In this document: piece after piece, positions 10,704 to 25,700 of the stretch
Layout: each line of letters starts with the position of its first letter
Position numbering within the stretch: position 1 is the first letter of the stretch
Assembly: GCF_041734735.1 (NCBI RefSeq)
Contig: NC_134882.1
Coordinates: 25,646,699-25,710,698 of the forward strand
Reading direction: 5' to 3'
Length of the DNA: 64,000 nucleotides
Source: Babylonia areolata
Taxonomy: Eukaryota > Mollusca > Gastropoda > Neogastropoda > Buccinidae
Notes under the pieces: model-generated
The model's input: the letters and a program-made list of their open reading frames with translations, nothing else
What the model was told of the DNA's origin: nothing
Database searches by the model: none
Program-made: the position numbers and the translations under genes

Positions 10704-13700
10704 CTGCAACACACCACCGCTGCCTCAGCTGTCAGCTCCTGAGCCCTCCACCACCATGGGCCATCACTTGTTACCATTCTATCATTTCCACCTGTCATTT
10801 ACTCATCTCTCCATTCATTTTCACCTGTCATCACTTCAGACACATTTTCAAATGTCATCACTTCATCCATCACTTTCTATATCCAATGTCTGCTTCTTCT
10901 CAGCACAGTGCCATGACCAGGGTGCCAGTAGTCATTGAATTCACATGTCACACTTAAAATGTTACATCTCACACGCATACACATGCACACAGCTGTACAT
11001 ACACATTCACACACACACACACATATATATTTTCATCCAATCATAATGAAATTACTCCTACAAGACCCCTGCAGGTCTCTGTATAAAAATAATTTCGGAA
11101 AGAGTGATATTGAAGTGATGGAAATAAAACAACCGGACAATTTTATGTTAACTCGTCAAAGATTTGATAGTATGCCAACACAAGCCTTAATTGTGAAAGA
11201 ATGAATGAAGATATTTCAATTCTGGACATTTATTCCAACAGGAAAGACCCTAATGAAGAAGAAAATATATAATATTTGCTGGTTTCCTTCACATTAATAT
11301 GATTTATGAGGGTTTGTAAATTGAAGTTGAGCTTGTCTTAATTTCACTGACCGAGACATGCGGGTACCCTTGTGCCAAGGGCAGTAACTCTGAGTGCGTC
11401 CCAATTTTTTTCTTGGGAACATGTTAAAGTGAGTTCAGCAGACACCGAAGACTAGTCTACGTCATTCCTGTTAAGGGGAGTGGGGGGGCTGCATGGTAAC
11501 CCCCTCAGCCTTGCGGACTAATACACATATACGCACGCACACTAGACAGTGAGACAGACTACACACGGGTCGACAGTTACCTGTGGAACAACTCCATGCT
11601 CTTCCTGAGAAAAGGCGTAACCATCTGCCCACAGAGACATGACCTATTTTCACACTGCTCACCACAACAAACACCTCCCTGCCCTCCGCAACAAAACACA
11701 CATACACACACAAACATACATTCAAGCACATTCGTGTACACACACCAACACACACACTTCATTCTCTCTACCTCCTTGCCCTGAATAAGTGGATGGTTTG
11801 TATTTGAACTCACAGAGCTATGCTCCATTCCGCCTGCCCTGCTTTCTCTCTTTTGCTAACTAAATCTAGCTCTTCAACCACTCCCACACTCCCTCTTCTC
11901 TGCAAATCATCATTCTAACTTTCAGTCAACTCACACAAACAATCCGACAAGATTCTGCCATACCTAGCACTGAATTCATCATCATCAATGGCTTGTAATG
12001 TTTGTGCAACATCTTGGATGGCAAGTTCTCTTTTTTGTTATTGTATCACACTGCTGTTTCAAGCCACTAAAGTAAGTTTCTTGTTCGTTGTCTGCCATTG
12101 TGAAAGCATCAAGAGAGGAGTATTGACAACAACATCCAGAAATTATCATACATAGTGTGATTGGATGTTGCTCCTCGTGGATATCAAGCTTTCTGACTGG
12201 TGGCTATGGGGCAAATAGCAAAGAACTCTTGCAAATGTATATCTAAGTCATGGGGCACTGAAGAAGTTAATGAGGAGGAATCTACTGTGCATATGTTTTG
12301 GGCAAGTCACAGTAATTCTGGAATGCCCTTCAGGTCATTGCTTCAAGAAAATGTGAACATTGCTGCCATTCCACTTTATGAGAAGTGTTATCTTTGATTT
12401 AAAGCCTAGATACTTAACAGACTTATTAGTATTATGGCTAAGTTCTGCATAAAAAAAGCCCCAGATATGTCAACATTTATGAAAAACCATAAGCAGACAT
12501 ATACAACAGAAAAATACAGATTTGTTGTCAATATAAGTTTTGAACTTGTGCAATTTAAGGGAAACTGGAATTCATACAACATTTTGGTTGATACATAATA
12601 ACAATAATGGAAATAAAGTGGCACTGTGTTGTTTTTTGCTTGCTTCTTCATTAACTAACTACATGCTGATGTAACAGTAAGCTTTATATAGAATTCACCA
12701 GTGCTGTACATAATATAGTGTCTGCTACAAGCAAAATAATTCATAGCAAAGTACTTCCTTTTTGCTCTACTGGGAGAGATTTTTCTTAAATTGAGGTTAT
12801 GAGAATGCAATGCGAGATGTGCATAAAAACTTTTCATGATGGAGAATGCTTTTTGAACTTCATTCATGTTTAGACTTGAATGTTCTGATCAACATAGCTT
12901 GATTTGTCTCTGGATAAGAATAAATGCTATGTAAATACCTTTATCATTATTATTATTATAATTATTAGAAATGTTCACGTTCTTTCCTCTGAAAAGCAAC
13001 CACTTTTCTCTGCTTGTAATTTCGTTTATTCATTTCAATTTCCCCTTCTTCTTCCTGGCATAACAATACACTTTTTCATTCCACACACATACACAAACAC
13101 ACACACACAAATCCACCCTAAAAAGATTCAATGATAATGTGTAAAAAAAAAAAAGACCATCAAACATTTCCTATTTCGTATTGAACTGACAAAAAAAAAA
13201 AAAAAAAAAGAAAAAAAGAAAAAAAAAAAGCATTATGAAACTGCAATACAAATTCACCATAAAAAAATTTAAGAGTGAAAAAAAAAATTAAATGATCATC
13301 AAGGAAGAATGACCCCCAAGTTCCAATTCTGCAATTAATCAGGTTAGTATGTCCACTCCTGTTTACCTGCAGTGTTGACTCATCAAGCCTCCACAAGCAA
13401 CACATGGTGACAAGTGCAAGAAAATCACAAGAAACATCTGCTGTTAAAACCAGAAAACTAGCAACTCATAAACAGTGAAATAAAAAAAAAAAAAAAGGAA
13501 TTAAAAAAGAGTTGGGCAAAAGATTCCACAGGCATTTTCTGCCTTACAACCAGCAGCACAGTAGTATAAATATATACCGTGAAGAAGAATAAGAAGTAGA
13601 AAAGACGTCAGCAATGGTTGAGAGCCACTGAAAAAATGCCTGAAAGAAACAGCAGCAGTGGTGCTATTGCCACATGTATAGGCAATGAGTAATATTTGTC

Positions 13701-16700
13701 TTTTAAGTCAGCTCCACTCTTCAAAGATCAAATGATGAATAGGAAATTTTTTTTTTAAAAAGCTCCCAAAATAATGAAAAGGAAGCACCACTCTACTGTA
13801 TCTCAAAACCAGACATACATATAAACAGACAAACACACACCATTATCAGTTTATGTGTGACAAAATTATCACAACAGGAGAGGGTACAACCTGCTGTTGA
13901 GTGACAACTTTCATTTCCCCGTGGAGCCAATGTTCACATCAAGAAGTTACAACTAATTTCTATAATTGTCACCATACCCCACACTATATAGCATTCTCTC
14001 TCTTGTATGGACAGTGCACATTGCCAATTCACAACAGCACAAAAAAGCAGTGACATAAAAAAAAAGAAAAGAAAAAAAGAGAAGCAAGGCCTTCATGACT
14101 TACACATGTGATACATTCTACATCAAACAGGAATTTAACTCTTTTTTTTTTAAGACAAAAAAGGCAATGACAAAGCACAACAGCATTTCCTTTCATCAAG
14201 GAATTATTTTTTTAAATCAACACACTGTCATCAACCTGACCTTTGTCCTTGACCCCTAACTTTTCACATGGTTCATGTCCTGGCCTAAATGACCAAGTCC
14301 TGTATCAAGTGTGACCAAAACTGGGTGAAAAAATGTGGCTTGATGGACATGTTTGTTGCAAACTTAACCTTTTACCAACAGAGTTTCTATTTTTCTTTCT
14401 TTCTTTCATTCAAAGAATTCCTCCATGAACTTCCTGTGGTGTTTTTATTTTTAATTTTTTTTTTTTTAATTTTCATTTATTTATTTATTTTAAATGTAAT
14501 TGATACACAAACTTCCCATTGAATTTTTGCCTCTCAATGAAGGTTATCTTCTGTGAAATAGGCACATTATAGCACATGGTTGCAAGATGCGAGAAAACTT
14601 GATCATGTCTAAAGGATTTTTCTGATCTACCAAGTGATTACCTTGATCTTTGTTATCTCATTTTTCCTTTGCCACATCTTTCTTCTGGAAGTTCCAAACT
14701 AAATCTATACAACAGGTTTATTCTATAATTTACAGTTAAATGTGTTTCATGCAAGTAAAGAGTTTTGAGCTCTATTTGACGAAAAAATGGAAAAATAAGT
14801 GTTCTTTATCATAATTTATTATATCAAATATGTACCACTCCACCATGTCTCAGTCCTCTGCCACTTGCAGTTGCTGAGAAAATACTTGATTTAAAGTTCA
14901 CAATAAGATTAAAGATCTAATTAACCCTTCACCCCTACTGGGGCAGGGAGGATTTCAGAAAACAACATAATCAAGAACACGACTAGAATTATCTTGAAGT
15001 TTACATCAAATACGATAAAATAAGGGTTAACATTCCTTCTTCTGCAAGAAAGTATCCTATAGATACAACATTGCAAGTCTTAATGAATTTACTAAGTCTA
15101 AACAGAACCTGTTAACTTCCAGAAAATGATTTGGAAAAAGAAAATACAGACCTTGGACTTACATATTCATCAGGCAATGCACTTTTATGGATATCAGAAA
15201 AATATGGACACTCTATAATAAAATGGAATGCATCACCAACAGTATTCATGTCACATTTTTTACAAACACAGAATCTCTTGGAATTTCATTTGCCTACCCT
15301 GTTTCAATCGGTAAACAAAGATTACTGCATTTAAATTTGATTAACAAAATTGTTTGCAGTGGGCAATTCCTATTTATACTGCTTATGAAACATACATTTG
15401 TACTTTAATGTAATGATTCCATCATAACTTTTAAAAACTATCCTTCAAAGGAGTAATGACAATGAGACATAAGAAATCTTTATTTTAAAATGTCTGTGAT
15501 TCCTAAACACAATCAAATCTCGTTGGAAGTAAAATTTTGTGTATGTTACTAATCCATTCTGATCTACAAGCTCCTTTTGTGTATAAATAATACAATATGC
15601 CATACATTTTTTAAGATAATTTTGACTCGCCAGACATGAGAGACATCCAAAATTTAATTTGTCTTGATTTAATTAGGACTGAAAAAAGGTACATTACAGT
15701 TCCACCATTTTTTTAAGTTATTCATTGTACTTCTCTTCAGTCGAAATTAATGTTCCAAACATTTTTTACTGTAATTTCTTTAGTATATTAATATTTTTCA
15801 GATCCCCATATATCACCATATAATATAAAACCAGGACAACCATTGACTGATACAAACCCAGGGTAACATCCGAGGGCAAATATATACTGACACACACACA
15901 CACTCTCTCTCTCTCTCTCACAAGCACACACATATGCACAGACAACGGAAACAGGGTGGTTACAAAGAGTCATTTTGTCAAAATAAAAAAGCCCCTGTGG
16001 CTCATGACTAACAATGGAAGAAACAAAGCCAATGCAGGGGGATACAGTATAGAGCCAGGGAGCCATGCTACACTGGCACACCTTCTGACCCAGACATGCG
16101 GGCTCTGCATCCACATGCTACAGTGTCACATGTACTAATGAAGATTCAATCTTACATCAATGATGTTCTCTTATCATCCCTTCAGCTCTCTCTCCCTGAT
16201 GTTTTCCAACACGAAGTGTGTCTTTGTGCTTGAACAGGACTGAGGTTCTGTGCATGCTTTCATTTACACTTTTCTTTTTGTGCATGTATGCGTGCATGCA
16301 TGCGTGTGTATGTCAGTGGTTGTTTTCTATGACATGTCTTTGTTCTTTCTTTTTGCCCTTGTGGGCTGGGTGTAAAAAACAGCTGTGCTTTCTCCACCAC
16401 TCTCTTGAAAAAAAAAAAAAAAAATGTTTCAGGCTCAGAGAGCCACACACACAGCTCATAGGCTAAACAGCTGAGTGGTGAAGTGCTGGACTCTCAATCT
16501 GAGGGTCCTGGGTTTGAATCCTGGTCAGGGTGCCTGGTGGGTAGAGATTTATGTCATCTCCCAGGCCAACAATAGATGAGTGCAGACCTGCTTGTGCCTG
16601 AACAATGTACATATGCATGAAGAAGATCAAGCAAACATCAAAGCATGCTGATCCATACATGTTACACCATGTCTACATTGAAGGAGGTTGGGGGAAGTGG

Positions 16701-19700
16701 GAGCAGATGCCTGACTTACACAAAGACCCGACATGCTGGTCAGGCCTTGTGAGCCTGCCAAACGCTGCAGGAAAAAAACATCAACCAAAATAAACAAATA
16801 AGCAAATAAATAATGCTAAAACAAAAAAGACAGAAGGAAAATAATTACGATAAAAAGATATAAAAGATGAAAACGGGCCAGTTTCAATGAACTGGAGGCA
16901 CATCCACACATTAACGCACACAAACGCATGTAAATATAATAATGACGGACTTGGGATATTCTGCACTATGCACATATTAAAATGTAACCTTTATCAGGGG
17001 GTTTTCCCCAACAACTTGGGTACAACCCTTGGTGTTCCATTTCTCCATACCCTTTCCTTTGAGCTTCTGTTGAATACTTCTGACATGCCTGAAACCTTCA
17101 CTCTCGCGATGGTATAAGCCATTCTTCTTCTTCTTCTTTCCCTTGACTACCGCCTTCATCATTTTGAAGATTCTGTAGACTATAAGGGGGGTTTGCGTGT
17201 TTTGTGGATTCATGAGGTAGAGGTTTCTGGGCCAGGGGATGGGGGGTGAGGTATGGGGGCAGGGGGGGGGGGGAGGGGGGGGAGGTAATCAGATTCGGGA
17301 TTTGAAGCCTTCCAGGGTTATGCTGAGAGCAGTCTCAGCAGGAAGGCTGTTCCAGTTTGATACTGTTCAAGGGAAGAAAGACTTTTGCCTGTACAGCGTC
17401 CTGCAGTTGGAGAGGTGGTATGCTGCTGGATGCGATCCTCGGGTCCCAGTGGATGCTGAAGGATTTTGAGAGGGCTTGTGGCATGTGTTGATGATAAGAC
17501 TGCCGCTATGGAACTTATAGAAGTTATTCAGTCTTGCCTTTCTCCTTCGCTCTTTGAGGGAAGACCACTGAAGAGTCTCCATCATGTCTTGCACACTGGA
17601 TGTTTTCCTGTGTCGATGGGTCGCCCAGCGAGCAGCCCGGCGTTGTACTGTCTCAAGTTTATTAATATCCTTCTCTGTATAGGGGTCCCACACAGAGCTG
17701 GCATACTCCAAGGTTGGGCAGACCAGTGTTTGGTAGGCTTGCTGTTTGATGCGCTGGGAGCCTACTTTCAGGTTCCGTCTTAGTAGGCCTAAGGTCTTGT
17801 TGGCTCAGTTGGAGACATTGGAGATGTGGGGGGTCCATCTAAGGTCAGAGGTGATGGTGATGCCGAGGTATTTGGATTTACTGACTACATCAAGGGTGTG
17901 GCCACGTAGGGTGTACTCTGATGGTAGGGGGTCTCTCTTCCGGCTCACTCGCAGGGTCTGACATTTGTTTGGATGGAAGCTCATAAGCCACTTCTGCTCC
18001 CATTCTGCAAGGCAATCCAGATCCTTTTGTAGGGCTTGCTGGTCGCTGGTGGAGGAGATGGTTTTGTGGCACAGGGTATCATCAGCAAAGAGACGAGCAG
18101 TGGAGGACAGTCCAGTCGGCATGTCGTTGATGTAGAGCAGGAACAGGCAAGGCCCAAGAACAGATCCTTGTGGGACTCCAGATTCTACAGGAACAGGACT
18201 GGAAGTGGCTCCATCCACCACTACAGACTGCTGTCTATCTGATAGGAACTTCCTGATCCAGGTGTGAACTTTCTCTGTGATGCCAATGGAGTGGATCTTG
18301 TGGAGCAGGAGGGAGTGGCAGACTTTATCGAACGCTTTGGAGAAGTCCATGATGAGAGCGTCTGTTTTCCGGCTTCGAGATTTACTGAGAGCTCGTCTAC
18401 GAGTCCGATGAGCTGGCTTTCACAGGATTGCTGGCGTCTGAAACCGTGTTGTGCTTCGGTGATGATTCCATACTTTTCTGTAAAGTTCATAATAGAGCTT
18501 GTGATGATGTGCTCCATTATTTTGCATGGTATACTGGTCAAGGAAATAGGGCGGTAGTTTTCTGGGCGGTAGCGCTCACCTTTCTTGAAGACTGGGATGA
18601 CGTTGCCCATCCTCCAGTCTCTCGGAACTACTCCGGTGTTGAGGGAGCACTGGTACAGGAGTGTGAAAGCAGGAGCCAATTCTTCAGCAAGCTCACGTAA
18701 TAGTCTCGGGCTGATGTCATCGGGGCCAGGGGCTTTGCTGGGATTTAGATCCTTGAAAAGTTTGGTTACTCCTGCTACTGAAATTTCTATATTGCTTAAG
18801 GTAGGAGAGTTTGATGAAGCCATTAACTTCATTCAGTTACATCTGAACAGTACCACACAGTGTGAGCCTGCAGACTTTACAGACATCATCAGTACAATGC
18901 ATGAACTGTACTACCATGCAGCATGAGCAAGATGGCAGGATGATATCAATGTAACAAATGGACTGTATTATATCGAATGAAAACTAGCTGAATATATAAC
19001 ATTAATGTCACTCCTGAACTGTACCATTCAGGGAGAAGTGATGGTGGTAGCATCCTGGAAACAGAGCTCTGTTCTTTTAGTTTAAATGACTTTTTTCAAA
19101 ATAAGTCATATTAGACAAGGAGAGGTCTGTTATGATGACAGGCACATGCCAAGCTGAGAGAGACCGAGTAGGCCATGTATTCTGTCCAATCTGAGAGAGA
19201 GAGAGACAGACTGGAAGGGTAAGAGAAAGGAGCGTCATGCCAAGATAACCATGTGTTATACTGCAAAAGATGTGTTACTCCGAGAAAGAGAGAGGGAGGG
19301 AGAGGGAGGGAGAGATGCGTCATGCAAAATAGCTGATGTGTTGTTTTGAAAGGGAAGATGTGTATGCTGAAAGAGGAAAGGGTGCGACAGAGACAAGGGA
19401 AGGGAAGGGGGCAGGTTGAAGGGTTAGGAACACTTATAGAAGGGAAGGGGGCAGGTTGAAGGGAAGGGGGCGTGGGGAGGTTAGGGGGTTCAGGGAAGGA
19501 AAGGAGGGGGTGTACACAGAGTGAGAAGTTAAGGACTACAGAACAGCGCAGCATGCCCCAGGACAGGGGAAGGTGTCTTGAGACAGGTGAGCAACCAGGT
19601 CATTGGCAGTCTGTTTTACCATTAGGCCTTCTGCTTGATGACAGTGCTGGTCCATGCTGGAAGGAGGGAGGAAGTGTGGGGGAAAGGGAGGAGTAATCTG

Positions 19701-22700
19701 AGGATCAAAACCACAAACATCATTCCGTATACCGTTTTGCAGAGGGTGCTGCTCATCCTCTTCCTCCTCTTTTTTCCACTGCCCATTGCCTCCTTTTTAG
19801 GTCCAACAAGTCAAAATCTGTGCTCATACATCTGCATGCCACCGCTGGACATTCTTGGATTATTTCTATCTTGTCACTTTCTTTCACTTGCTTTTGTCCT
19901 CCTCTGCTTCTCCTCAAAAAAGAGTGACACCTCTTTTCATGTCAAAGTGCAGGATTTAAATTTTCAAAAGAGCAGACATTGAACATTAAAGCTAAAAGAA
20001 AAAGATACAATGGTCATCATGCAAACACTTCAATAAAATGATGGGCGACAGAACCACAGAAACATTGGACACAGTGTTGCACAGGGAGACAAGCCTCTCA
20101 CACCATTTTCATCCTCCCACCTCTCCTTTCTTACCTACGCAGTGTTCAAATTAGCTATACCCCCCTCTTTCAATCTTTTTTCCCTCAAACACAAACACAT
20201 GCCCATAAACACACATGTGCAAAATTTTACCCCTCAAACATACACACATACACATGCACATATGCACCATTAGTAATATTTTAGGGGAAAAAAAAGAATA
20301 AATAAAAAACAAACATTTTAAAGAGAAAAAAGAAACAAAGAAGTGAACTTACGGTCAAATTCTTGTTGAGGGGCTAAAAGACAAAAGGAAGGAAAAAACA
20401 TCCATGCACACGACATCCAAACACATCACTGTAAGGTCACAACATGACATGCTGCTTTTTAGACATTTTTCTCTCAGTTTGTTAAACAACTTGTAATATT
20501 GCATTTATTTTTGAAATATGTGTATTTCTCTCATCATATTTTACCAGAAAATTTCTTCCCATGCATTTTTGTAAATGTCATCATTTGTTCTTGTTTTTGT
20601 CCTTATTTGTTTATTTGATGAAATGCTATTGCAACTTGACTACCCACCTCAAGTTTTACTTTTTGTTTTCTTTAGATTCACTGCATCAAAACATCAAAAG
20701 ACACACAAAAAACAGTCTTGGAGAAAAATCTAAATCAACATAAACTGTAATAAGGCCCTCTCTACCGCACCCGTACTTAATTCCTCACCCTTCTTTCTTT
20801 CCCTTTCTTCTTTCACTATGTGCTTTCACTTTGCACAGTTCCAAACTATGTTTTATCCATGCTGTGAATATTATGTGTATGTGTGTGATACTGTGTGCAT
20901 TCATGCATGCATGTGCGTGTATGCAAGTAAGTGTGATGATGTCTGTTGGCAGTATCTGAACTGATTTCTTTCATGATTTACAGTTTAATAAGTATTGTAC
21001 ATGCAAAGTGCTTTGAGCTCTATTTCAGAAAAAAGGGCTGAATAAGAGTTCATAATCATCACTTTCCTGTAAAACCAGTGAGCCTAAATTGAGCAGAACC
21101 AAAACCCCCAAAGTTACAGGATTTCCTCTGCACACAGCTCTCAGTGGACAACCATTTCTATGCTTTGGACAAAAAATTGAAACAAAAACAAACAAAAAAA
21201 CCAAGAAACCCCACACACACCAACAACATGCCCCAATTCCTCAATCTGCTGGAAATGAACAGAGTGTAAATCATAACTTTCTTCTTTGAGAACTGTCAGA
21301 CATATTCTCTTACTTATCACATGGTGAGTGAGTGCTCAAATTATTGATATTGCTCAAAGTTTTTGATTGCAAAGTACCTTTCAGTAAAAGTTGGATGAAA
21401 GATTAATTCCGTTCATTCTGCTACACTGAATTCTTCAGTTTTTAGTTCTCTGCATGATACCCAGACATACCAATCCTCAACTGGACTTGAGAGAAGGATT
21501 TTCAATATTCAACAATAGCAAAACTGTCAGTGGCAGAGGAACAATGCTAAAATATGATTTAAGAAAACACTTTCATTTAAACATTATTTAATGATGACAT
21601 CTTGAGTTTCACAACTTCGGCATAGCATTCTGAAGTTTGACCAAGCAAGCTACACTCAAAATGAAGCAGTTGGTAGGTGTGGGTACCATGAAAACCAATT
21701 AAAATGTGGCAACAATGGCATGTCAGCAACAGTTGATCACCTTGACTTTCTCTGTGAACCGCCGATTTTGACAAGGTATTCCCTGTATCAGGAAAGAAGT
21801 AAACTATATCACCAGTGAACTTGTGAGCTTGTGTGTGTGTATGTGTGTGTGTGTGTGTTAGACATGCGTCTGTGTATGTGAGACAAAGGGGTGATGCAGA
21901 CAAACCTACAGTGAAGAAAGCAGCATGTCACGCCTCACCACATACTAATGACTATGTCTGGAACAACTAAAGTGTCGTGACAACCACGAGTTTACAATAC
22001 TTCAAACCACATCACATGACATCATGACAACAACAATAATGATGACCACATCTACACCATAGCATTCACTGACAGGTGGTGGGAGTCATTCAGGTGACTT
22101 GATTTTTGTTTCTTGTTTGGTTATAAAAATATGTGACTGTACAATGACTGTACTACAGGAAGGTAACATGACTAAGGAGGACTTTTGTTGTTGTTGAGGG
22201 GTTACATAACAGATGAACGTACTATGAAAAAAACAAAAAGACAAAAGGAGAAAATAGTCAATCAGAATCATGACGTGACTGTCTCATGACGACGACTGCT
22301 ACTTCAAGGCCCTGCAGTAATATGTTCCTACTTGACTAACCCTTCTCAAGACATGTACAACACAAATGGTGAAGAATCAGATCAAGTGTGGGGGACTGGA
22401 GGGGGTGGGTTAGACAGTACTTTTACTTTTGATCTATGCCAGGACATGTGAGGTACCTTTGATTTATACCAGAACAGGTGAGGTACTTTTGATCTGCCAG
22501 GTACATGTGAGATACTTTAATCTACCAAGATAGGTGAAGTACTTTTAATTTGCCTGGGTCGGTGAGGTATTTTTTACCTACAAGGCAAAGGTGAGGTGAT
22601 GAATTCTTTACACCAGCTACAGTTCCCACTACACTAATACTATGCACAGGACCTGGAGGGGTGGGGGGTGGGCACTTACGGACAGCGGGGGTGGTCTGGG

Positions 22701-25700
22701 GCACGCGGCCTGTGGTGCGTCCAAACAGACTGCAGCTGAGCAGTCGTGCCCTCTCTGTGATCATCCTGCTGTCACACACACACATCATCGTCATCATCAT
22801 CTCTTATCATATACATCATCACCCTCTTCATATGTCATCACACGTATCATCATCATGTGAGAACATGTATGAGGGATGTTCATTAAAAATTTCCCCTGAC
22901 CCATTTCCCATGGACTGAGAGGAATGAAACTTGGTATAGCTATTAGTCTTTCTTTACATAGGTACCATCAAGGGTGACACATTTCTCCCATCGCTTTATA
23001 CAGCTATGAAGACTTTGTCTGGAGAATTCTGCAGTCACGACTTGACCTCGGAAATAATCGTTTCATCATCTGGGAAGTGCTTACCCTCCAAAATGACTTC
23101 ATGGTTGGAAAGAAGTTGAAATCAGATGGTGCAAGGTCAGGAGAGTGAGGAAGGATTCCATTGCCGCAGGACCATGCTACCGTCTTGCAACATGCGAGTT
23201 GTGAACCAGGGCACTGTCTTGCAGGAGGCGGACACCTTTGGTTAGCATGCCACACTTCTTGGTTTTGATGGCCTCCCATAATTTCTGCAGCAATTAAGTG
23301 TTGTATGTCCCAGTAATTGTGGTACCCTTTGCCATGAAATCCATCATCACTGTTCCACAGTGGTCCCAAAAGACCGTGAGCATGACCTTGCCCGCCGAGG
23401 GTTGAACATGTGCCTTCTTCGGAGGCAGTGAGTCAAAATGCTTCCATTACTTCGACTGGGCTTTAGTATCTGGATCATAGTGATGGACCCATATTTCATC
23501 CTGTGTGGTAAGTCTGTTGAAGAAATCCTCCTTGTTTTCTTGGCAAATGGTCAAAAGAGCCTGGGAGCATGTCACTCGTTCCTGCTTCTGGAAAGGTGTG
23601 AGCAGCCAGAGAATCCATCGTACAGACAACTTCTCCATACATAAATGGTCATGGATGATTTTTTACACAGACCACTCACTGATCTGGACATCTTGGACTA
23701 GTTGGCGAACAGTTATGTCACAATCCTCCAAAATGGCGGCCTCCATTTGTCAGATGGTGTCTTCATCAATGGCGGACTGTGGTCACCTGGGAATGGGAGC
23801 TGTTTCCAACGATGTCTGATCACACTTGAACTTACGATGGCAGTGCTTGACTACCGTCATACAATGGGGCATCCTCCCAAGTCTCTTTCATCTCATTGAA
23901 CGTCTCCCCTGGTGTGCGGCCTCTCAAGTAGAGAAACGTCATGATCGTTCAGCATTCAACTGGCTCCATTATCAAACCTTACTCCACCATAGCACCTGCA
24001 AAAGAGAAACTGTTCCGAGTTCAGAGATGCAAATTAACACATGAACTATAGAAATATGTATTATCATACATGTGCAGTTTCAGCCTCCTACAATAACCAG
24101 AAGTCAGGGAAAATCTTTAATGAACATGCCTTGTACATAATCACGGACTTGTGACGAGTGTGTTAAGAAACTTGCATAATTTCTGACCTGTGACTTGTGA
24201 GTAAAAACACCTGCAGAGTCATCAACCTGCAACTTGCATGTCAAAGACACTCACATTGATGGGCACAGTAATCCAGTGGTTAAAGCACTGGACTTTCAGT
24301 CTGAGGGTCCTGGGTTTGAAGCCCTATCACAGTGCCTGCTGTACTCATGCAGATGATCAAATAAGCATGTCTAAGATCCCATAATCCATGTCAGCATTCA
24401 GTGGGTTAAAGAAAAAAGGACATACTCAACATTCTCACAGCTGAAATTGGGAGTATAGCTGCCTACATGGTGGGGACAAAACTGGTCATGCGGTAATAAA
24501 AGAGTGAACGTGTGAGTTGCAGCCCATAAATGCAGATGAAGAAGACAGCTGCAAGGTCACTGACCTGGCCTTTTTGCGCGGGGAACCATTGATGATGGCT
24601 TCTTTATTGGACAGCTCCATCTCCTGCAATTGGTGTCGTGTCGTCTTAAAGTATGTCCGCTTGAACCTGAAAACACCTTCAGGATCATTGTGGGGCCAAA
24701 CCACCCATGTGAAAAGTGGTGAAAAGTGAGCGCCTGACGACTTGGAGAGCAAGGATTTAAACCCCCATCAAAGGCACAGATCTTTTTGGGACTGTTTTTA
24801 GCCTACAGCTAGCAAGCTACATGAATGCCTGAATGAACTTGAGAAGACTGAGTCCACATGCCAGTGTCATCAACTTTATGGCTGTGCTTTTAACTCCTTG
24901 ACTGCTGAACCCTGAAGAAATGACATCAGTGTGGCATGAATCTAGAGTGCAGTTACCATTTTTTCTGAACTTTTATGTGGTGTAGATGTTATCACTAACA
25001 AAAGCAATGCAGTCCCAAGAGGGAGAAGTAAAGTTAAAGAATGGCGACTAACAACCTGACCTCAAAGCTCTGTCTCACCACAATGAGGTGACAGCAGCAG
25101 TAAAGGGGTTAAGCTCAAATTTTCTGAGCAACAAAGCATCTGTCTGTTATCTTTCGGCCTGTTTCAGGCCAGGAAACACGATGAAAGGGAGCAAATAGCA
25201 CAGAGATGTCATGTTGACATTAGCCTATACAGATTTCCTTGATTCCTACCCATGATGGCACAACACAATTATCATCATCCTTGATTAACAAGAGAAAACA
25301 TGATCTCCATAGCATCACCATCATCATTATCATCCATCTGAAAAAAAAAAGTATGTCGGTCAACAATTGCAACTGTCAAAAAGTGTACGTCAACTTTTAC
25401 ACCTTTCATAAGTCTGTCAACACCTACACTTTGCAGGACAAGTCGGTCATCACTTACACCTTGCAGGAAAGGTCCATCAACAATTACACCTTGGAGATGT
25501 CTGTCAATACTTACACTATGTAGAATAAGTGCATCAGAACTAACACCTAGTAGGAGAAGTCTGTAAACACTTATACCTTCCACGAAAAAAACCTGTCAAA
25601 ACAAACTTCTGGAAGAAATTCATCAACACTTACATGTTAAAGGAGAAGTCTGTCAACATTTACAGCGTCTAGAAGTCTGTCAACACTCATACCTTCCAGG

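Larger units (their letters stand above)
11625..20352. other. large intron between exons 14 and 15
   Basis: Contains the LINE at 17120-18832, a composite SINE at 16452-16800, a possible small TTAA element at 14921-15037, and A/T-rich unique sequence with homopolymers (for example 13191-13230) and short CA or CT runs (15893-15920). No other exon-like segment with conserved coding was seen. Confidence 0.5.
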
